A stretch of DNA of 64,000 nt. Origin: Halorubrum sp. GN11_10-6_MGM. Its GTDB lineage: Archaea; Halobacteriota; Halobacteria; Halobacteriales; Haloferacaceae. Shown in pieces: positions 34,270-44,910 of the stretch. The DNA lies in contig NZ_SGUC01000010.1 in the NCBI RefSeq assembly GCF_005435165.1, positions 25,116 through 89,115 on the forward strand, written 5' to 3'. The notes under the pieces were generated by a model. That model was not told where the DNA came from and did not search any database. It worked only from the letters and a program-made list of their open reading frames with translations. How positions within the stretch are numbered: the first letter of the stretch is position 1; each line of letters begins with the position of its first letter. Both the position numbers and the translations under genes were made by a program.

Positions 34270-34276
34270 TTTAAAA
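34270..34276 (-). promoter_or_regulatory. TATA-like box of the phosphopantoate ligase gene
   Basis: The minus strand reads TTTTAAA 23-29 nt upstream of the ATG at 34247. Confidence 0.5.
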
Positions 34277-34371
34277 TGGACCGTTCGCGTGCGACCCGGG
34301 CGATCGCGGCGCACGCCCGCCACCCTCGACTACACAACCGTTAACACGACTCACTGTGTAGCGCGAACGGG

Positions 34372-34608
34372 ATGGACCGCACAGGCAAGTACACGGTCGT
34401 CGACGCGTGTAACGACCACGGGGCGATAACGCTCCGCGAGTACCCGCGCAACGGGACGCTGTACGTCGTCGAGTACGACGACCCCGACGTGGAGGCCGAG
34501 CTGTCGTCGCTCGACGCCGGCTCGATCGTCGAGCTCGACCTCCGGCGGGCGGGCCGCCGGGGCAACGCGTGGTGCGCGGAGTCCGCTCGCCCGGTCGAAA
34601 CGGCGTGA
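34372..34608 (+). CDS. Small conserved haloarchaeal protein of unknown function
   Basis: 78 residues: TGKYTVVDACNDHGAITLREYPRNGTLYVVEYDDPDVEAEL is a compact beta-rich fold with acidic loops, ending VELDLRRAGRRGNAWCAESA. I do not recognise a named family. Codon and residue use fit the genome, and start spacing from the divergent gene is 124 bp, so a real gene is likely. No membrane segment. Confidence 0.7.
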   Translation: MDRTGKYTVVDACNDHGAITLREYPRNGTLYVVEYDDPDVEAELSSLDAGSIVELDLRRAGRRGNAWCAESARPVETA

Positions 34609-34648
34609 CGCCGTCCGCTCCGTCGGTCCCCTCCCCGTTTTCACACGC

Positions 34649-36349
<1,701 letters not shown>

Positions 36350-36372
36350 GGGACCCGGTAGCCGCCCGCGAT

Positions 36373-36380
36373 CTATAAAG
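36373..36380 (-). promoter_or_regulatory. TATA-like box of mutA
   Basis: The minus strand reads CTTTATAG 24-31 nt before the mutA ATG at 36349. Confidence 0.5.
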
Positions 36381-36487
36381 ATTGTTTATGAACGTTCCGG
36401 TCACAGCGAAGATTGCGCCGGCGGCGTCGGGAGTGGGGGTCCTCCGAGCCGGAAGCGGGAGTCGCCCGAACCGGGTGCGCCTCGGCC

Positions 36488-37360
36488 TCAGCGACTGCCG
36501 AACAGCCGCTCGAACGGCGACCGCGAGGACGGCCGCTCGGCGAGCAGCACCGGGGTGTCGAGCCGCTCGATGGTGCCGAAGGTCAGCGACCCGCGGACGA
36601 TCCGCGACAGGAGCCCGCGCTCGGTCGCGCCGACGACGACGAGGTCGTACGCCGGCGCGAGCCGCCCGATCGTGGGCTCGACGTCGCCGACCTCAACGCG
36701 CAGGTCGGCGTCGCCGAGCCCGTGCCCCGCCGCCCAGTCCGCGAGGAACTCCCGGCCCGCCGCCTCGCCGCCGGGTTCGACGACGTGGAGCAGCGAGACG
36801 TTCGCCCCAGCGGTCTCCCGAAGCGCCAGCGCGACCTCGGCGGAGAGGTCTGAGGATGGGCCGCCGGCGGTCGGCACGAGCACCTCATCGGGGTCGAGGC
36901 GCTCGCCGTCCAGAGCGAGGAAGTCGCACGGGAGGTCGCGGGCGAGCTCGTCGAGCGACCCCTCCACGCGCCCCCCGGCGAACCGCGCTCCGCCGTACCC
37001 CATCACGACGGCGTCGGCGTCGCTCGCCCGCGCGGCGTCGAACACCTCCCCGATCCCGCGGTGCGAGAGGATCGTCTTGGTCTCGACCGGAGCGTCGAAC
37101 GCGGCGGCGTTGGCGACGGCGGCGTCGAGCAGTTCCGCGGAGGAGCGGTCGAGCTTCTCCCGGTTCGCCGCCGCCTTCTCCAGCGACGTCTGGTCGGGAA
37201 CGGTGACGACGTGGACCGCGAGGAGGCGGCCGCCGCGGTGCGCGGCCAGAGCGCCGGCGACCGCCACGAGCGCGCCCTCCGTCCGCGGGTTCGAGAGCGC
37301 GACCATCACCGTCGGTCGATCGTCGCCGCGCGGCACGGATCGATCGTCGGTTCGGGGCAT
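36488..37360 (-). CDS. Universal stress protein with two tandem Usp domains
   Basis: 290 residues. Two about 140-residue Usp folds are seen: the first starts PTVMVALSNPRTEGALVAVAGALA, with VMGYGGARFAGGRVEGSLDEL as its G-rich loop; the second starts DEVLVPTAGGPSSDLSAEVAL and ends VVVGATERGLLSRIVRGSLTFGTI, close to the ATP-binding G-x2-G-x9-G(S/T) motif. It may bind nucleotide; the biochemical role is unknown. It follows another Usp gene and the trk genes on the same strand, suggesting a role linked to K+ uptake (inference). Confidence 0.85.
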   Translation of the reverse strand: MPRTDDRSVPRGDDRPTVMVALSNPRTEGALVAVAGALAAHRGGRLLAVHVVTVPDQTSLEKAAANREKLDRSSAELLDAAVANAAAFDAPVETKTILSHRGIGEVFDAARASDADAVVMGYGGARFAGGRVEGSLDELARDLPCDFLALDGERLDPDEVLVPTAGGPSSDLSAEVALALRETAGANVSLLHVVEPGGEAAGREFLADWAAGHGLGDADLRVEVGDVEPTIGRLAPAYDLVVVGATERGLLSRIVRGSLTFGTIERLDTPVLLAERPSSRSPFERLFGSR

Positions 37361-37416
37361 CGGTCGAATCCCGGGTCAGCGCCCGAACGAGTCGGTTCCG
37401 CGAGGGCGACGCCGGC

Positions 37417-37857
37417 TCATTCGTCCGACTCCGCACGCGGGAGCGCGACGACGGGAACGGGTGCCTCGGTCGCCAACTCGGCCGAGAGATCGCCGGAGAG
37501 GAACTGGAACAGTCGGTTCCCGCCCCGCGGCCGGTAGGCGATCGCGCTCGCGTCCACCTCGCTCGCGACGTCGAAGATGGCCTCGACCACGTCCCGCGCG
37601 TACGCGGTGTGTTCGCCCGCGTCGGGGAACACCGTCCGGACCGCGGCGTACGACTCGGCCGCGAGCTCCTCCGACTGCTCCACCGGCGTCTTGTCGGGGA
37701 CGCCGTCGCCCTTCTCGACGACGTGGAGCGCGGTCACTCGCTCCGGGTCGTACGGTTCGAGCGCTCGCGCCGTCGCCAGCGCGTCCTCCTCGTTCGCGAC
37801 CGGGAGGAGGACGTGAGCGAGCAGGTTCTGACCGGTGGTGTCGTCGGGTCCGTCCAT
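37417..37857 (-). CDS. Universal stress protein, single domain
   Basis: 146 residues from the ATG at 37857. LLAHVLLPVANEEDALATARALE is the first strand and helix of the Usp fold, and AIAYRPRGGNRLFQFLSGDLSAELATEAPVPVVAL the C-terminal glycine-rich loop and strand. The nucleotide motif is present in modified form (RPRGG...LSGD). It lies between trkH (minus) and the two-domain Usp gene, in the same direction, with a 17-bp tandem repeat array in the gap after trkH. Confidence 0.85.
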   Translation of the reverse strand: MDGPDDTTGQNLLAHVLLPVANEEDALATARALEPYDPERVTALHVVEKGDGVPDKTPVEQSEELAAESYAAVRTVFPDAGEHTAYARDVVEAIFDVASEVDASAIAYRPRGGNRLFQFLSGDLSAELATEAPVPVVALPRAESDE

Positions 37858-37932
37858 GCCGACACTACGTCGGGCGCCGCTTAAGAAGATGGCCTCGCGT
37901 TTTCGGATGGCCGGCGTCACGTCGTCCGTCGC

Positions 37933-38017
37933 GGGGAGTCGCCCGGCACGAGGAGTCGCCCGGCACGAGGAGTCGTCCGTCGCGAGGAGTCGCCCATCCG
38001 GAGAGTCACCCGGCCCG
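37933..38017. repeat. 17-bp tandem repeat array (five units) in trkH 3' flank
   Basis: Units start at 37933, 37950, 37967, 37984 and 38001, with consensus GAGGAGTCGCCCGGCAC (17 bp), the outer two diverged. It lies directly downstream of the trkH stop at 38022-38024. Confidence 0.8.
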
Positions 38018-38021
38018 GAAC

Positions 38022-39557
38022 TCACCGCTCGTCGACGCCCGCGACGAACAGCGCGAGCACGGGAACGATCTCCAGCCGACCGATCCACATCAGCCCGATC
38101 ATCAGCAGCTTCGTCGTGTTCGGCAGGAACTCGTAGCTCCCGAACGGGCCGAGCGGACCGAGGCCCGGGCCGATGTTGCCGATCGTCGCGAGCGAGGCCG
38201 CAAACGCCTCGATGCCGGTGAGCCCCTCGCCGATCCGCGTCGTGTCGAGTTCGATGAAGACGGCCGACAGGGCGAACACGAGGAAGTACAGCAGCGTGAA
38301 CACGAGGATGCCGCGGATCACGTCCTCGTCGACGACCTCGCCGCCGAGCCGCACCGGGCGGACGACGTCGGGGTTCGCCGTCGTGTACAGCTCCCGCCGG
38401 AGCGTCTTCAGCAGGATGAGCCAGCGGATGACCTTGATCCCGCCGCCGGTCGAGCCCGCGGAGCCGCCGATGAACATCGCGAACAGCAGGAGGAACTGCG
38501 TCTGCGTGTCCCACTGCGCGAAGTCCGCCGTGGCGAATCCGGTCGAGTTCAGCAGCGACGCGATCTGGAAGGCGCCCTGTCGGAGCGCGTTCTCCGGCAC
38601 TCCCTCCGTGACGCCGCCGATCGCCGTCGCGGGCGCACCGCCGTAGAACAGCCCGACGGCGAGGATTCCGGCGAACGCGGTCACGAGCCCGAGGTACGCC
38701 CGGAACTCGGTGTTCTCGAACATCTCCCGCGGGTCGTCGTTGAGGACGTACCAGAACAGCGCGAAGTTCACCCCGGCGATCACCATGAACGGGACGAACG
38801 CCCACTGGACGACCGGCGAGAACGCGCCGATGCTCTCCGCCTCCGGCGAGAACCCGCCCGTCGGGAGCGTCGAGAACCCGTGAGCGATCGCGTTGTACAG
38901 GTCCATCTCCGGCGCGTAGCCGGTGAGCCCGAGCAGCGCCAGGATGACGATCAGCGCCACGGTGAACCCGAGGTAGATGAGCCAGAGCGCGCGGGCGGTC
39001 TGAACGATCCGCGGCGTGAGCTTCTGGAGCCCCGGCCCGGGCGCCTCCGACTCCATCAGCTGCGCGCCGTTGACCGCCAGCTGCGGGAGGATGGCGACCA
39101 TCAGCACGATGATCCCCATGCCGCCGAGCCACTGCGTGAGCTGCCGCCACATCAGCACCGCGTGCGAGTGCCGCTCGAAGCTGATCTCCGCGGTCGCGGT
39201 CGCCCCGGTGGTCGTGAAGCCGCTCATCGACTCGAACAGCGCGTTCACCGGGTGCGCGAGCGCGGACGGCGTGCCGTACCCGGCGATGACGTAGGGGATC
39301 GCGCCGACGACCGCCGCCATGAGCCACGCGAGCGAGACGACCGCCAACGCGTCGCGCGGACCGAGGGCGGGCTCGTCGTCGAGGCGTTCGAGCGCGGCGC
39401 CGATCGCGACGGCGATCGTCATCGACGCCGCGAACGCCAGGGCGTCCTCGCCGTATATCAGCGCGACGATGAGCGGAACCGCCATGGACGCCGAGAGGAA
39501 CTTCACGATGCTCCCGGTGTAGCTGAGTGTCGCCCGCGCGTCGATGGTCCGTGTCAC
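38022..39557 (-). CDS. trkH: TrkH-family K+ uptake subunit (second paralogue)
   Basis: 511 residues with four pore-loop repeats. Selectivity-filter glycines are seen in SGFTTTGATA, TLPTGGFSPEAES, LLNSTGFATADF and IGNIGPGLGP. The intramembrane gating loop is GGSAGSTGGGIKVIRW, the standard form. It pairs with TrkA, whose gene lies 1.6 kb upstream in the same orientation, as a membrane channel-like K+ uptake system. 114 bp separate it from the other trkH. Confidence 0.94.
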   Translation of the reverse strand: MTRTIDARATLSYTGSIVKFLSASMAVPLIVALIYGEDALAFAASMTIAVAIGAALERLDDEPALGPRDALAVVSLAWLMAAVVGAIPYVIAGYGTPSALAHPVNALFESMSGFTTTGATATAEISFERHSHAVLMWRQLTQWLGGMGIIVLMVAILPQLAVNGAQLMESEAPGPGLQKLTPRIVQTARALWLIYLGFTVALIVILALLGLTGYAPEMDLYNAIAHGFSTLPTGGFSPEAESIGAFSPVVQWAFVPFMVIAGVNFALFWYVLNDDPREMFENTEFRAYLGLVTAFAGILAVGLFYGGAPATAIGGVTEGVPENALRQGAFQIASLLNSTGFATADFAQWDTQTQFLLLFAMFIGGSAGSTGGGIKVIRWLILLKTLRRELYTTANPDVVRPVRLGGEVVDEDVIRGILVFTLLYFLVFALSAVFIELDTTRIGEGLTGIEAFAASLATIGNIGPGLGPLGPFGSYEFLPNTTKLLMIGLMWIGRLEIVPVLALFVAGVDER

Positions 39558-39671
39558 GAGTGTCCCTCGGAGGTTCCGATACCCGTCGTAGCAGTCCGGC
39601 GCGACAAGAAGCCGTCGATGGGCGGATGCGCCGCGGCCGGCGAACGGCGGACCGCGGCGGGTCGGCGCCGG

Positions 39672-41180
39672 TCAGGAGGTCCAGAACGCCTTCGTGAACA
39701 GCACGAGGACGGGGATGATCTCGATCCGCCCGATCCACATCAGGACGATCATCACGGCCCGCGTGCTCAACGGGAACGTCGCGAACGTCCCGTACGGCCC
39801 TGCGTCGCCGAACGCGGGACCGATGTTGAGGAACGTCGTCGCCGCGGCCCCGAGCGCCTCGAACTCGTCCACGCGGACGTTCCCCCGTTCGGCGTCGACG
39901 ACGATGATCACGGCGAGCAGAAAGAAGATCACGATGCTGAGGAGGAGGTACGCGTAGATGTCGCGGATCGCCCCCTCGTCGATCGGTTTCCCCGTGATCC
40001 GGACGGGGCGAACCGATTCCGGGTGGATCGCGGTGTAGAGGTTCCGCTTGAACGACTTCAGCGCCACCAGCCACCGCAGCGACTTGATCGAGCAGGTGGT
40101 CGACCCGACCATCCCGCCGACGAACATTCCCATGAACAGCATGTGCTTCGCCGCGGGCGCCCACTGGACGTAGTCAGTGCTGGCGTACCCCGTCGTCGTC
40201 ACGATCGACGCGACGTTGAAGACGGCGTGCCGGATGGTCCCCTCGACGCCGAAGGTCGTGCTGGGGTTGAGGAACAGCCCGGCGGCGACGATCGACGCGA
40301 GCGTTCCCATCGCGCCGAGATAGAAGTGGAACTCCTCGTTTTTCAGCAGGCGCATTGGCTGGCCGTTGATGGCGAAGTAGATGAGCACGAAGCTCGTCGA
40401 GCCGATCACCATGAACGGGACGACCGCCCACTGGATGAGGGGGTGGAACGCCCCGACGGAGAGCGGCTCCGGCGAGAACCCGGCGGTCGCGACGGACGTG
40501 AACGCGTGTGCGACCGCGTTGTACAGGTCCATCCGCGGGTCGACCGCGAGTCCGAGCAGGAAGTAGACCGCGATCGCGAGCCCCGTGAGCCCGAAGTAGA
40601 TCCCCCAGATGAGCTGTGCCGTCTGCGATATCTTCGGCGTGAGCTTGTTGACGTCCTGCGTCTGTGACTCCGACTCCATGAGCTGGGCGCCGCCGACCCC
40701 GATCTCGGAGAGGACCGCGGTCGCCAAGATCAGGATACCGAGCCCCCCGAGCCACTGGATCACCTGTCGCCACATCAGCACGGACCGCGAGTGGACGGAG
40801 AAGTCCCGGAGGACGGTCGCGCCCGTCGTCGTCAGCCCGCTCATGGACTCGAACATGGCGTTCACCGGGTGTGCGATCGTCCCGACGCCCGCGACGACGA
40901 AGGGGATCGCGCCGACCGCGGCGACGAGGAACCAGATCAGCGCCACCGCGAGGAACGCCTCGCGGGGGCCGAGGTCCACCGAGGGGTCCTGAACCGATCG
41001 GAACGCCGCGCCGAGCGCCAGCGAGACGCCGATCGCCGCGAGAAACGGCAGCGGCGACTCGCCGTAGTAGAGGGCGACCAGCAACGGGAACGCCAGCGGA
41101 ACCGGGAGGGCGGCGAGGACGTCGCCGGTGAGCGCCACGCTCGCCCGCCAGCCGACTCGTATCCTCGACCCGGAAGACAT
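39672..41180 (-). CDS. trkH: TrkH-family K+ uptake subunit (first paralogue, altered gating loop)
   Basis: 502 residues. Filter glycines are in SGLTTTGATVL, VATAGFSPEP, TTTGYASTDY and LNIGPAFG. The loop equivalent to the Gly/Ser/Thr-rich gate of TrkH reads GGMVGSTTCSIKSLRW, where the usual GG is TC; the sister gene keeps GSTGGGIK. The ATG at 41180 follows the trkA stop by only 1 bp, so this copy is the one most directly tied to trkA. Integral membrane protein for K+ uptake. Confidence 0.93.
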   Translation of the reverse strand: MSSGSRIRVGWRASVALTGDVLAALPVPLAFPLLVALYYGESPLPFLAAIGVSLALGAAFRSVQDPSVDLGPREAFLAVALIWFLVAAVGAIPFVVAGVGTIAHPVNAMFESMSGLTTTGATVLRDFSVHSRSVLMWRQVIQWLGGLGILILATAVLSEIGVGGAQLMESESQTQDVNKLTPKISQTAQLIWGIYFGLTGLAIAVYFLLGLAVDPRMDLYNAVAHAFTSVATAGFSPEPLSVGAFHPLIQWAVVPFMVIGSTSFVLIYFAINGQPMRLLKNEEFHFYLGAMGTLASIVAAGLFLNPSTTFGVEGTIRHAVFNVASIVTTTGYASTDYVQWAPAAKHMLFMGMFVGGMVGSTTCSIKSLRWLVALKSFKRNLYTAIHPESVRPVRITGKPIDEGAIRDIYAYLLLSIVIFFLLAVIIVVDAERGNVRVDEFEALGAAATTFLNIGPAFGDAGPYGTFATFPLSTRAVMIVLMWIGRIEIIPVLVLFTKAFWTS

Positions 41181-41181
41181 C

Positions 41182-42519
41182 TCAGGCCATCGAGGCGATG
41201 TCGCCCACGGAGTCGGACTCGACGAGCAGGATGACGTGGTCGCCGGCCCGGAGGACGGTGTCCCCGCGGGGCGTGACCAGCTCGTGGTCGCGGGTGATCG
41301 CGCCGATGACGAACCGCACGTCGCTGTCGGCGACGATCTCGGAGATCGGCCGCCCGACGAGCCCGCACCCCTCGGTGAGTTCGAGTTCGAGGACCTCCGC
41401 CTGATCGTTTTCCAGCACCGCGATGTTCTCCGCGACGCTCTCGTAGGTGAACCGCGTGATCTCCTCGGCGGTCACGGTGCGGGGGTTGATCGCGATGTCG
41501 ATGCCGATCTCCTCGAAGACGGTCACGTAGTCCGGGCTGTCGACGACGGCTATCACGCGGTCGACGCCGAGCCGCTTCGCGAGCACCGAGATGAGGAGGT
41601 TCTTCTCGTCGGACCGAAGCGCGGTGACGACGATGTCGGCCTCGTCGACGTGTTCGCGCGTGAGGAACTCCGTGTCGGTCGCGTCGTGTTCCATCACGAC
41701 CGTGTTCGGGAGGTTCTCCGCGAGCCAGCGCGCGCGGTCGGCGTCCCGCTCTATCAGCCGAGGCTTGAACTCGCGCTCCTCCAGCAGCCGGGCGGTCTGG
41801 TAGCCGATCTCGCTGCCGCCGACGACGACGATCTCGTCGGCGTGATCCGGGGTCGTCTCGGGCGCCACGTCGGTCGCGAACGACTGGACGCTCTCCGGGC
41901 TTCCGATCACCACGGCGCGGTCGCCGACGGCGATGTCGGTGTCGCCGCGGGGGATCGTCATCTCGCCGTCGCGGAAGAGGCCGACGAAGGTGAGCGACTC
42001 GAACCGGTCGGCCTCCGAGATGGTCTGTCCGGCGACGGGGCTCTCCTCGTCGATCTCGAACTCCGCCATCTGGACGAGTCCGCCGGCGAACGGATCGACG
42101 TCGACCGCGGCCGGGAGCCCGATGACGCGGACGATGTTCTCCGCGGTCAACAGGTCCGTACACACCATGAAGTCGACGCCGAAGGCGCCCTCGCTGCCCT
42201 CCCACGTGCGGAGGAACTCGGTGCTTTTCACCCGGGCGATCGTGAACCCGTCGCCGAGGGTCTTCGCGGTGCCGCAGGCGACGAGGTTCGTCTGGTCGTC
42301 GTCGGTACAGGCGATGACCATGTCGGCGCGGTCGACGTCGGCGGCCGACTGGATCTCCGACGTCGTGCCGTCGCCGGCGATGGTGAGAACGTCGAGTTCG
42401 TACTTGAGCTGCTCGGCCCGGTCCGGGTCGACGTCGACGACGACGACCTCGTGGTCCGACGCGAGACTCGCGGCGATGCTCGTCCCGACCTCGCCGGCCC
42501 CGATGACGACCACGTGCAT
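41182..42519 (-). CDS. trkA: TrkA K+ uptake regulatory subunit, two RCK modules
   Basis: 445 residues from the ATG at 42519 (MHVVVIGAGEVGTSIAASLA). Two Rossmann-type NAD-binding domains (first GAGEVG; second at about residue 215, IVVVGGSEIGYQTARLLEE, lacking the last glycine) are each followed by a TrkA-C domain (SPVAGQTISEADRFESL; CGLVGRPISEIV). It is cytoplasmic and gates the TrkH pore in response to bound nucleotide. It heads the trkA-trkH-trkH-usp-usp series on the minus strand. Confidence 0.95.
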   Translation of the reverse strand: MHVVVIGAGEVGTSIAASLASDHEVVVVDVDPDRAEQLKYELDVLTIAGDGTTSEIQSAADVDRADMVIACTDDDQTNLVACGTAKTLGDGFTIARVKSTEFLRTWEGSEGAFGVDFMVCTDLLTAENIVRVIGLPAAVDVDPFAGGLVQMAEFEIDEESPVAGQTISEADRFESLTFVGLFRDGEMTIPRGDTDIAVGDRAVVIGSPESVQSFATDVAPETTPDHADEIVVVGGSEIGYQTARLLEEREFKPRLIERDADRARWLAENLPNTVVMEHDATDTEFLTREHVDEADIVVTALRSDEKNLLISVLAKRLGVDRVIAVVDSPDYVTVFEEIGIDIAINPRTVTAEEITRFTYESVAENIAVLENDQAEVLELELTEGCGLVGRPISEIVADSDVRFVIGAITRDHELVTPRGDTVLRAGDHVILLVESDSVGDIASMA

Positions 42520-42613
42520 GGACGCATCGACCACGCGAACCCACTAGTGGGTTACTATCGACCCCGTGGGAGGCGGCCGACGCTCGCTCACCGCGTCGGG
42601 TCCGGTCTCCCCG

Positions 42614-43504
42614 TCAGTCGCCGCCGAACGAGGAGGGGTCCGTCCACTCGTTGCGCCCCGAGACGGTGCGCTGCGGGAACGGAACCGAGATGCCCTCCTC
42701 GTCGAAGCGCGCCTTGACGGCCTTCACGTAGTCGGCGCGCGCCTTCACGAAGTCCGCCCGCGAGGGGTCCTCGATCCAGATCCGCGACTGGAGGCCGACG
42801 TAGGAGTCGGCCAGTTCGGTCAGGCGGACTGAGGGGGCGGGCTCTTCGAGGATCGCCCCGCTCTTCTCGCCCTCCTCGACGATGATCTCGCTCGCCTTCT
42901 CCACGTCGTCCTCGTAGTCGATCCCGAACACGAACTTCAGGCGGAGCGTCTTCTTCGCGACCGGGTTCTTCACCACGTCGCTCGTCAGGGTGTGGTTCGG
43001 CACCGTGAGCAGCTCGTTGTCGAACGTGCGGACGCGGGTGACGCGGAAGGAGATGTCCTCGACGATCCCCGAGTTATCGTTCCACTCGATCCAGTCGCCG
43101 ATGCGGAACGGCTTGTCGGTGTAGATGAAGACGCCCGCGACGAAGTTCTTGATCACGTCCTGAAGCGCGAAGCCGATCGCGAGCGTCGCCGCGGCCGCGA
43201 TCGTCGCCAGCGAGCGCAGGAACCCCTGATACCCCGCCGCGCCGAACGCGACCGTGACGCCCGCGAACAGCACGAGGAACGCGACGATCTTCTGGAGCGG
43301 GCGCCGGGCGTGCTCGTCGAGCCCCTGCCTGTCGAAGACGCGCTGGGCGAGCGACGTGACGACCGACTTGTAGATGACGTACGTCGCGACGACGACCGCG
43401 AGGAAGATCGCGGCGTCGACGACGAGGCCGGTCAGCGGACCGAGGTACGGCTCCAGCGTCCCCGCGACGGCGACGATCCCGACGGCACCGTCCGCGGCGC
43501 TCAT
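42614..43504 (-). CDS. MscS-type mechanosensitive channel
   Basis: 296 residues from the ATG at 43504. Three N-terminal helices end in the pore helix GFLRSLATIAAAATLAIGFALQDVIKNFVAG, then GVFIYTDKPFRIGDWIEWNDNSGIVEDISFRVTRVRTFDNELLTVPNHTL, the MscS beta domain signature. A short cytoplasmic C-terminal domain completes a small-conductance-like channel. It would release solutes at hypo-osmotic shock. It shares one base with the stop of the upstream YhbY gene. Confidence 0.94.
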   Translation of the reverse strand: MSAADGAVGIVAVAGTLEPYLGPLTGLVVDAAIFLAVVVATYVIYKSVVTSLAQRVFDRQGLDEHARRPLQKIVAFLVLFAGVTVAFGAAGYQGFLRSLATIAAAATLAIGFALQDVIKNFVAGVFIYTDKPFRIGDWIEWNDNSGIVEDISFRVTRVRTFDNELLTVPNHTLTSDVVKNPVAKKTLRLKFVFGIDYEDDVEKASEIIVEEGEKSGAILEEPAPSVRLTELADSYVGLQSRIWIEDPSRADFVKARADYVKAVKARFDEEGISVPFPQRTVSGRNEWTDPSSFGGD

Positions 43505-43749
43505 CAGTGGAGTACCGCCGTGTTGCCGCGCGTCTCGATCAGGTCGGCGCCGACCGCCTCGGCGAGTTCGGCGGCGAGCTCGTCGGTGGATGTTCCGCCG
43601 CGGGCCGCCCGGAGGAACTTCACCTTCACCAGCTTGCGGTCGTCGAGCTGGTCCGCCAGCTCGTCGACGACCGAGTCGATCCCGTGTTTCCCGACCCAAA
43701 CGGTGACGTCGAGGTCGTGGGCCTCCTTTCGCAGTTCCTGGTCGCTCAT
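43504..43749 (-). CDS. YhbY-family (CRM-domain) RNA-binding protein
   Basis: 81 residues. LRKEAHDLDVTVWVGKHGIDSVVDELADQLDDRKLVKVKFLRAARGGTSTDELAAEL follows the CRM domain: the GxxG loop is GKHGI and the basic strand KVKF. ATGADLIETRGNTAVLH-like residues end the fold. In bacteria this family binds pre-ribosomal 50S subunits; in archaea it is probably a ribosome-assembly factor. Overlapping stop/start with mscS. Confidence 0.9.
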   Translation of the reverse strand: MSDQELRKEAHDLDVTVWVGKHGIDSVVDELADQLDDRKLVKVKFLRAARGGTSTDELAAELAEAVGADLIETRGNTAVLH

Positions 43750-43831
43750 ACGCGGTCGAGTCGCCCGCGCGCATTGAACCTTGAGGTTCGCCCGCGCCGC
43801 TCGCGGGAGCGCCGCGAACCCGGCCGTCGCC

Positions 43832-44284
43832 CTACCGCTCGTACTCGGCGTCGCGCTCCCGAGCGGCGGACCGGTTTCGCTCGGCCCACTCGGCCGCGTC
43901 CTCGGGCGTCTCGGTCTCCAGCAGCCGGTCCAGCTTGTGCTCGAACTGCTCGTCGGTGAGGTCGCCGTTGGCGTACCGGGTTCGCAGCCGGTCGAGCGCG
44001 TCCGTCGTGTCGTCGGTCGCCTCGTCGCGCGCCGCCGTGTTCCCGCGTTCGACGCGGACGGAGCCGGACGCGGACTGGACGTGAACGGACTCCCGTTGCT
44101 CGTCGTCCTCGTCGAACAGCATCGAGACGACGGGGACGATCACGATGTACCCGAACAGCATAAACGGGAGCCACCAGTCGAAGTTCGCGAGGAGGGCGGC
44201 GAGCCAGATCCCGGTGACCGTCGTGGCGGCGATGCCGCTGGCGTTGCGGCGGAACCGCTCGCGGAGGGTCTCGTCGTCGGCCAT
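43832..44284 (-). CDS. Two-helix membrane protein with C-terminal SHOCT domain
   Basis: 150 residues. Two hydrophobic helices (about 18-34 and 38-56: FDWWLPFMLFGYIVIVPVVSML) follow a basic N-terminus; an acidic linker leads to a SHOCT motif DALDRLRTRYANGDLTDEQFEHKLDRLLE (about 95-125), a short oligomerisation element. Function is unknown. Minus strand; a TATA-like GATACGATTTTG at about 44308-44318 precedes the ATG. Confidence 0.85.
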   Translation of the reverse strand: MADDETLRERFRRNASGIAATTVTGIWLAALLANFDWWLPFMLFGYIVIVPVVSMLFDEDDEQRESVHVQSASGSVRVERGNTAARDEATDDTTDALDRLRTRYANGDLTDEQFEHKLDRLLETETPEDAAEWAERNRSAARERDAEYER

Positions 44285-44403
44285 CGCTAGCACGGTCCCC
44301 GCCTCGGTACAAAATCGTATCGACGGGCGGGGTCGGCGGCGACCGCGCACCGTCCGCCGCGCCTCGACCGCGTCGGTCCGCTCCCCGCAACCGCGCCGAC
44401 CGC

Positions 44404-44910
44404 TTACTTCTCGATTTCGACCGTGATTTCGTCGCGGTCGACCGCGAGTCGGAACGTTGGCACGGTGCGGTAGACGACCTCGACGACGTTCTTCCGTTCG
44501 AGGCTGCGGAGCGCCCGCCGCACCGCGTCGACCTCGGGGTCGGCGTCGAACGCCTCGCGGACGGCGTTGAGCACGCTGACGACCGACTGCGAGCGCCCGT
44601 CCGGACCGGCGAGCACATCGACGACCTGCGATTCGAGCTCGGGGACGCGGATCGTCTCCGGAACGGCCCCGCGCGCGACCGCGTCGGGCTCGACGCCCGG
44701 CTCGACGTCGACGGGGTCGTTCGCCTCCGCCGTCGCGCGGATCAGGCTGTCGTCGTCGCGGTAGTAGTACTCTTTCAGGTGGTTTTCGAGGTAGCCGTGG
44801 ACCTCGCTGCCGCTCTCCATCCCCCACGCGTCCTGAAGCTCGCCGTTCTTCGTCGGCTGGAGGCGGACCACGTCCGCAAGCCGCTCGCGTTCCTCGTCCG
44901 TGAGGCTCAT
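44404..44910 (-). CDS. DUF5797-like haloarchaeal protein
   Basis: 168 residues. MSLTDEERERLADVVRLQPTKNGELQDAWGMESGSEVHGYLENHLKEYYYRDDDSLIRAT is a winged-helix-like N-terminal region; the C-terminal half (LLNAVREAFDADPEVDAVRRALRSLERKNVVEVVYRTVPTFRL-type) is a second helix-turn-helix-like unit. I associate it with the haloarchaeal DUF5797 family with moderate certainty. It overlaps the gatA ATGA-style: its ATG is at 44910, the gatA stop at 44907-44909, so it is translated right after gatA. Confidence 0.78.
   Translation of the reverse strand: MSLTDEERERLADVVRLQPTKNGELQDAWGMESGSEVHGYLENHLKEYYYRDDDSLIRATAEANDPVDVEPGVEPDAVARGAVPETIRVPELESQVVDVLAGPDGRSQSVVSVLNAVREAFDADPEVDAVRRALRSLERKNVVEVVYRTVPTFRLAVDRDEITVEIEK

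Noticed and set aside
37417..40164. A 915-codon minus-strand frame
   Set aside because: Only its last 146 codons (from ATG 37857) match a universal stress protein; upstream it runs out of frame through trkH.
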